A stretch of 64,000 nt of DNA from Muriicola sp. Z0-33 (GTDB taxonomy: Bacteria > Bacteroidota > Bacteroidia > Flavobacteriales > Flavobacteriaceae). The notes beneath the pieces were generated by a model, which saw only the letters and a program-made list of their open reading frames with translations, was not told the origin of the DNA and made no database searches. Shown in pieces: positions 62,643-64,000 of the stretch (positions are counted from its first letter, which is position 1; each line of letters begins with the position of its first letter). The stretch is taken from positions 112,698 to 176,697 of the forward strand of contig NZ_JAFMPW010000009.1 of assembly GCF_026126425.1 (NCBI RefSeq). The letters run 5' to 3'. The position numbers were made by a program, and so were the translations under genes.

Positions 62643-63671
62643 TTGAAAAAGAAAACTAAAATATTACTCATATATACTGGTGGAACCATTGGTATGGTAA
62701 AGGATTATAAAACCGGGGTCCTAAAATCTTTTGATTTCAAAAAATTACTCACTCATATTCCGGAGTTAGCCCAGTTGGCCTGTAGTATAAAAAGCGTTTC
62801 ATTTAGAAAGCCGATAGATTCCTCCAATATGAATATTACACATTGGGTGCGAATCGCCAGTATTATTGAGAAACAGTATGACAGATACGATGGCTTTGTA
62901 GTGCTACACGGAAGTGATACAATGAGTTATTCTTCTTCGGCGCTTAGCTTTATGCTAGAGCATCTTTCCAAACCTGTAGTATTCACCGGCTCACAGTTAC
63001 CTATTGGAGATTTAAGGACAGATGCGAAAGAAAATCTGATTACCTCTATTCAGATCGCTGCCTTGCAACAAAGGACTAAACCGGTGATCACAGAAGTTTG
63101 CTTGTACTTTGAATACAAATTATACAGGGCAAACAGGACGACTAAAATTAATGCTGAACATTTTGAAGCCTTTGCTTCTTTAAACTATCCTGCACTGGCC
63201 GAATCTGGTGTACACTTAAAAGTAAATCAGGAGAACCTGTTGAGGCGTAAAGGCAGAAAGCCATTGTTTGTCCAAAAACAAATGGACAACAGGGTAGCTA
63301 TACTAAAACTATTTCCGGGAATTAACAAGGAAATAGTGAGAAGCATTTTTTCTGCCACAAATTTAAAGGCAGTTATATTGGAAACATACGGTGCAGGGAA
63401 TGCCACAACAGAAGATTGGTTTCTCAAAGAGGTTGGCCAGGCTATTCGCAATGGTATATATATAGTTAATGTTACGCAATGTTCAGGAGGGAGTGTAATA
63501 ATGGGCCAGTATGAAACCAGTGAAGCCCTGCAAAAGATGCAAGTAATTAACGGTAAAGACATTACTACCGAAGCCGCTATTACAAAGCTGATGTATCTTC
63601 TTGGAAGTGGCGTGTCTTCAAAGTCGTTTAAATCGATTTTTGAGACTTCATTGCGTGGAGAAATGACTTAA
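62643..63671 (+). CDS. Type I L-asparaginase
   Basis: A 342-residue asparaginase without signal peptide, so cytoplasmic type I. ILLIYTGGTIGM carries the first catalytic Thr; VLHGSDTMSYSSSALSF carries the second Thr-Asp pair; FTGSQLPIGDLRTDAKENL is also typical. It hydrolyses asparagine to aspartate and ammonia. The start is uncertain: TTG at 62643 matches the family N-terminus, while a TTG at 62574 would overlap tatD and add 23 unconserved residues. Confidence 0.92.
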   Translation: MKKKTKILLIYTGGTIGMVKDYKTGVLKSFDFKKLLTHIPELAQLACSIKSVSFRKPIDSSNMNITHWVRIASIIEKQYDRYDGFVVLHGSDTMSYSSSALSFMLEHLSKPVVFTGSQLPIGDLRTDAKENLITSIQIAALQQRTKPVITEVCLYFEYKLYRANRTTKINAEHFEAFASLNYPALAESGVHLKVNQENLLRRKGRKPLFVQKQMDNRVAILKLFPGINKEIVRSIFSATNLKAVILETYGAGNATTEDWFLKEVGQAIRNGIYIVNVTQCSGGSVIMGQYETSEALQKMQVINGKDITTEAAITKLMYLLGSGVSSKSFKSIFETSLRGEMT

Positions 63672-63740
63672 AATTAACGCTTCAAAATTTCGGGAACTAA
63701 GTTTTTTTTTGTTTATTGCTCGCCCTGAAAATGGATACTT

Positions 63741-63828
63741 AGAGAGGTGGCCGAGTGGTCGAAGGCGCACGCCTGGAAAGTGTGTATACACCAAAAGTGT
63801 ATCGAGGGTTCGAATCCCTTCCTCTCTG
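63741..63828 (+). tRNA. tRNA-Ser (anticodon GGA)
   Basis: An 88-base class II tRNA. Acceptor AGAGAGG pairs with CCTCTCT, D-arm GGCCGAGTGGTCGAAGGC, anticodon loop CTGGAAA with anticodon GGA, a long variable arm (TATACACC...GTGTATC), and T-loop GTTCGAATC. No CCA is encoded. Confidence 0.97.
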
Positions 63829-63848
63829 CGAATACATTTGCGAAAGAT

Positions 63849-63914
63849 AAATTTTGTCGAAGCTTGCTTCAGCAAAATTTTGAATGAGCAAATGGATTTC
63901 TGCAAAGCAGAAAT
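63849..63914. repeat. Paired hairpins downstream of tRNA-Ser
   Basis: Two inverted repeats follow the tRNA. The first has 15-base arms with two mismatches (63849-63863 and 63866-63880; AAATTTTG outer part, GAAGC/GCTTC inner part). The second is a perfect ATTTCTGC-AAA-GCAGAAAT (63896-63914). They may stop the tRNA transcript or be dispersed elements. The rest of the window to 64000 holds no visible gene. Confidence 0.6.
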
Positions 63915-64000
63915 GTTCATCAATGTATTGCCAGCATAGTCTTTTGGGATGCACGAGCATAGCGAGTGAATCCTTTAGTATTATAATGTATGGGGATTGC

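Noticed and set aside
1..64000. CRISPR arrays, insertion sequences, prophage or defence systems
   Set aside because: No regularly spaced repeats with spacers, transposase, integrase, phage structural gene or recognised defence gene was seen on either strand.

Overview
The window looks like chromosome from a marine Flavobacteriaceae bacterium (Bacteroidota). This is inferred from the content: a type IX secretion (T9SS) C-terminal sorting domain on a secreted protein, several Bacteroidota-type DUF families (DUF4260, DUF4230, DUF4407, DUF5777), an M56/BlaI pair, waaA beside a DegT aminotransferase and galE, promoters of the TTTG / TAnnTTTG type, and a high density of sulfatases. No 16S gene, plasmid gene, phage gene, CRISPR array or transposase was seen.

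Region by region. 1-12000 is mostly housekeeping: a nitroreductase, small membrane proteins, ruvC, a four-helix-bundle (23S intervening-sequence type) gene flanked by heptamer repeats, hemW, a short run of overlapping DUF genes, a GNAT, a membrane-bound MutS-like ATPase, a YdjM-type hydrolase, DUF998 and DUF4407. 12000-16020 holds an M56 metallopeptidase/BlaI sensor-repressor pair with its promoter inside two operator-like palindromes, then an M20 dipeptidase. A tRNA-Leu(TAG) at 16132 is followed by repeated copies of its own 3' end, each with a terminator hairpin. 16735-24791 carries an Rrf2 regulator, a very large secreted protein (sorbosone/glucose-dehydrogenase-like propeller, Ca-binding repeats, lectin-like region, malectin, three PKD domains) paired with a di-heme cytochrome, and, convergent to it, a cytochrome c / DUF5777 beta-barrel / cytochrome c lipoprotein trio.

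25153-46337 is a catabolic island. It begins with a sulfatase, a Tat-exported Gfo/Idh/MocA oxidoreductase, a planctomycete-type PSCyt1/DUF1549/LamG/DUF1553 protein and a DUF1501 protein. Next comes a minus-strand operon for non-phosphorylative L-fucose-type sugar oxidation (UxaA-family dehydratase, fuconolactonase-like hydrolase, SDR dehydrogenase, FucP symporter). Head to head with it lie a zinc alcohol dehydrogenase, an esterase, KDPG aldolase, KDG kinase, two more sulfatases and a PhyH-type dioxygenase. The best reading is uptake and breakdown of desulfated deoxy or acidic sugars from algal sulfated polysaccharide. No glycoside hydrolase, polysaccharide lyase, SusC/SusD pair or sugar-responsive regulator was recognised here, so the polymer-cutting step must be encoded elsewhere.

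46468-64000 contains a T9SS-secreted protein with tandem Ig-like repeats and poly-proline linkers, a sugar-porter MFS transporter, envelope sugar genes (waaA, a DegT aminotransferase, galE), an exported amidohydrolase, the 2-oxoglutarate dehydrogenase genes sucA-sucB, a retropepsin-like protease, tatD, a type I asparaginase and tRNA-Ser(GGA).

All functional calls rest on reading motifs and family resemblance by eye. No database search was run.
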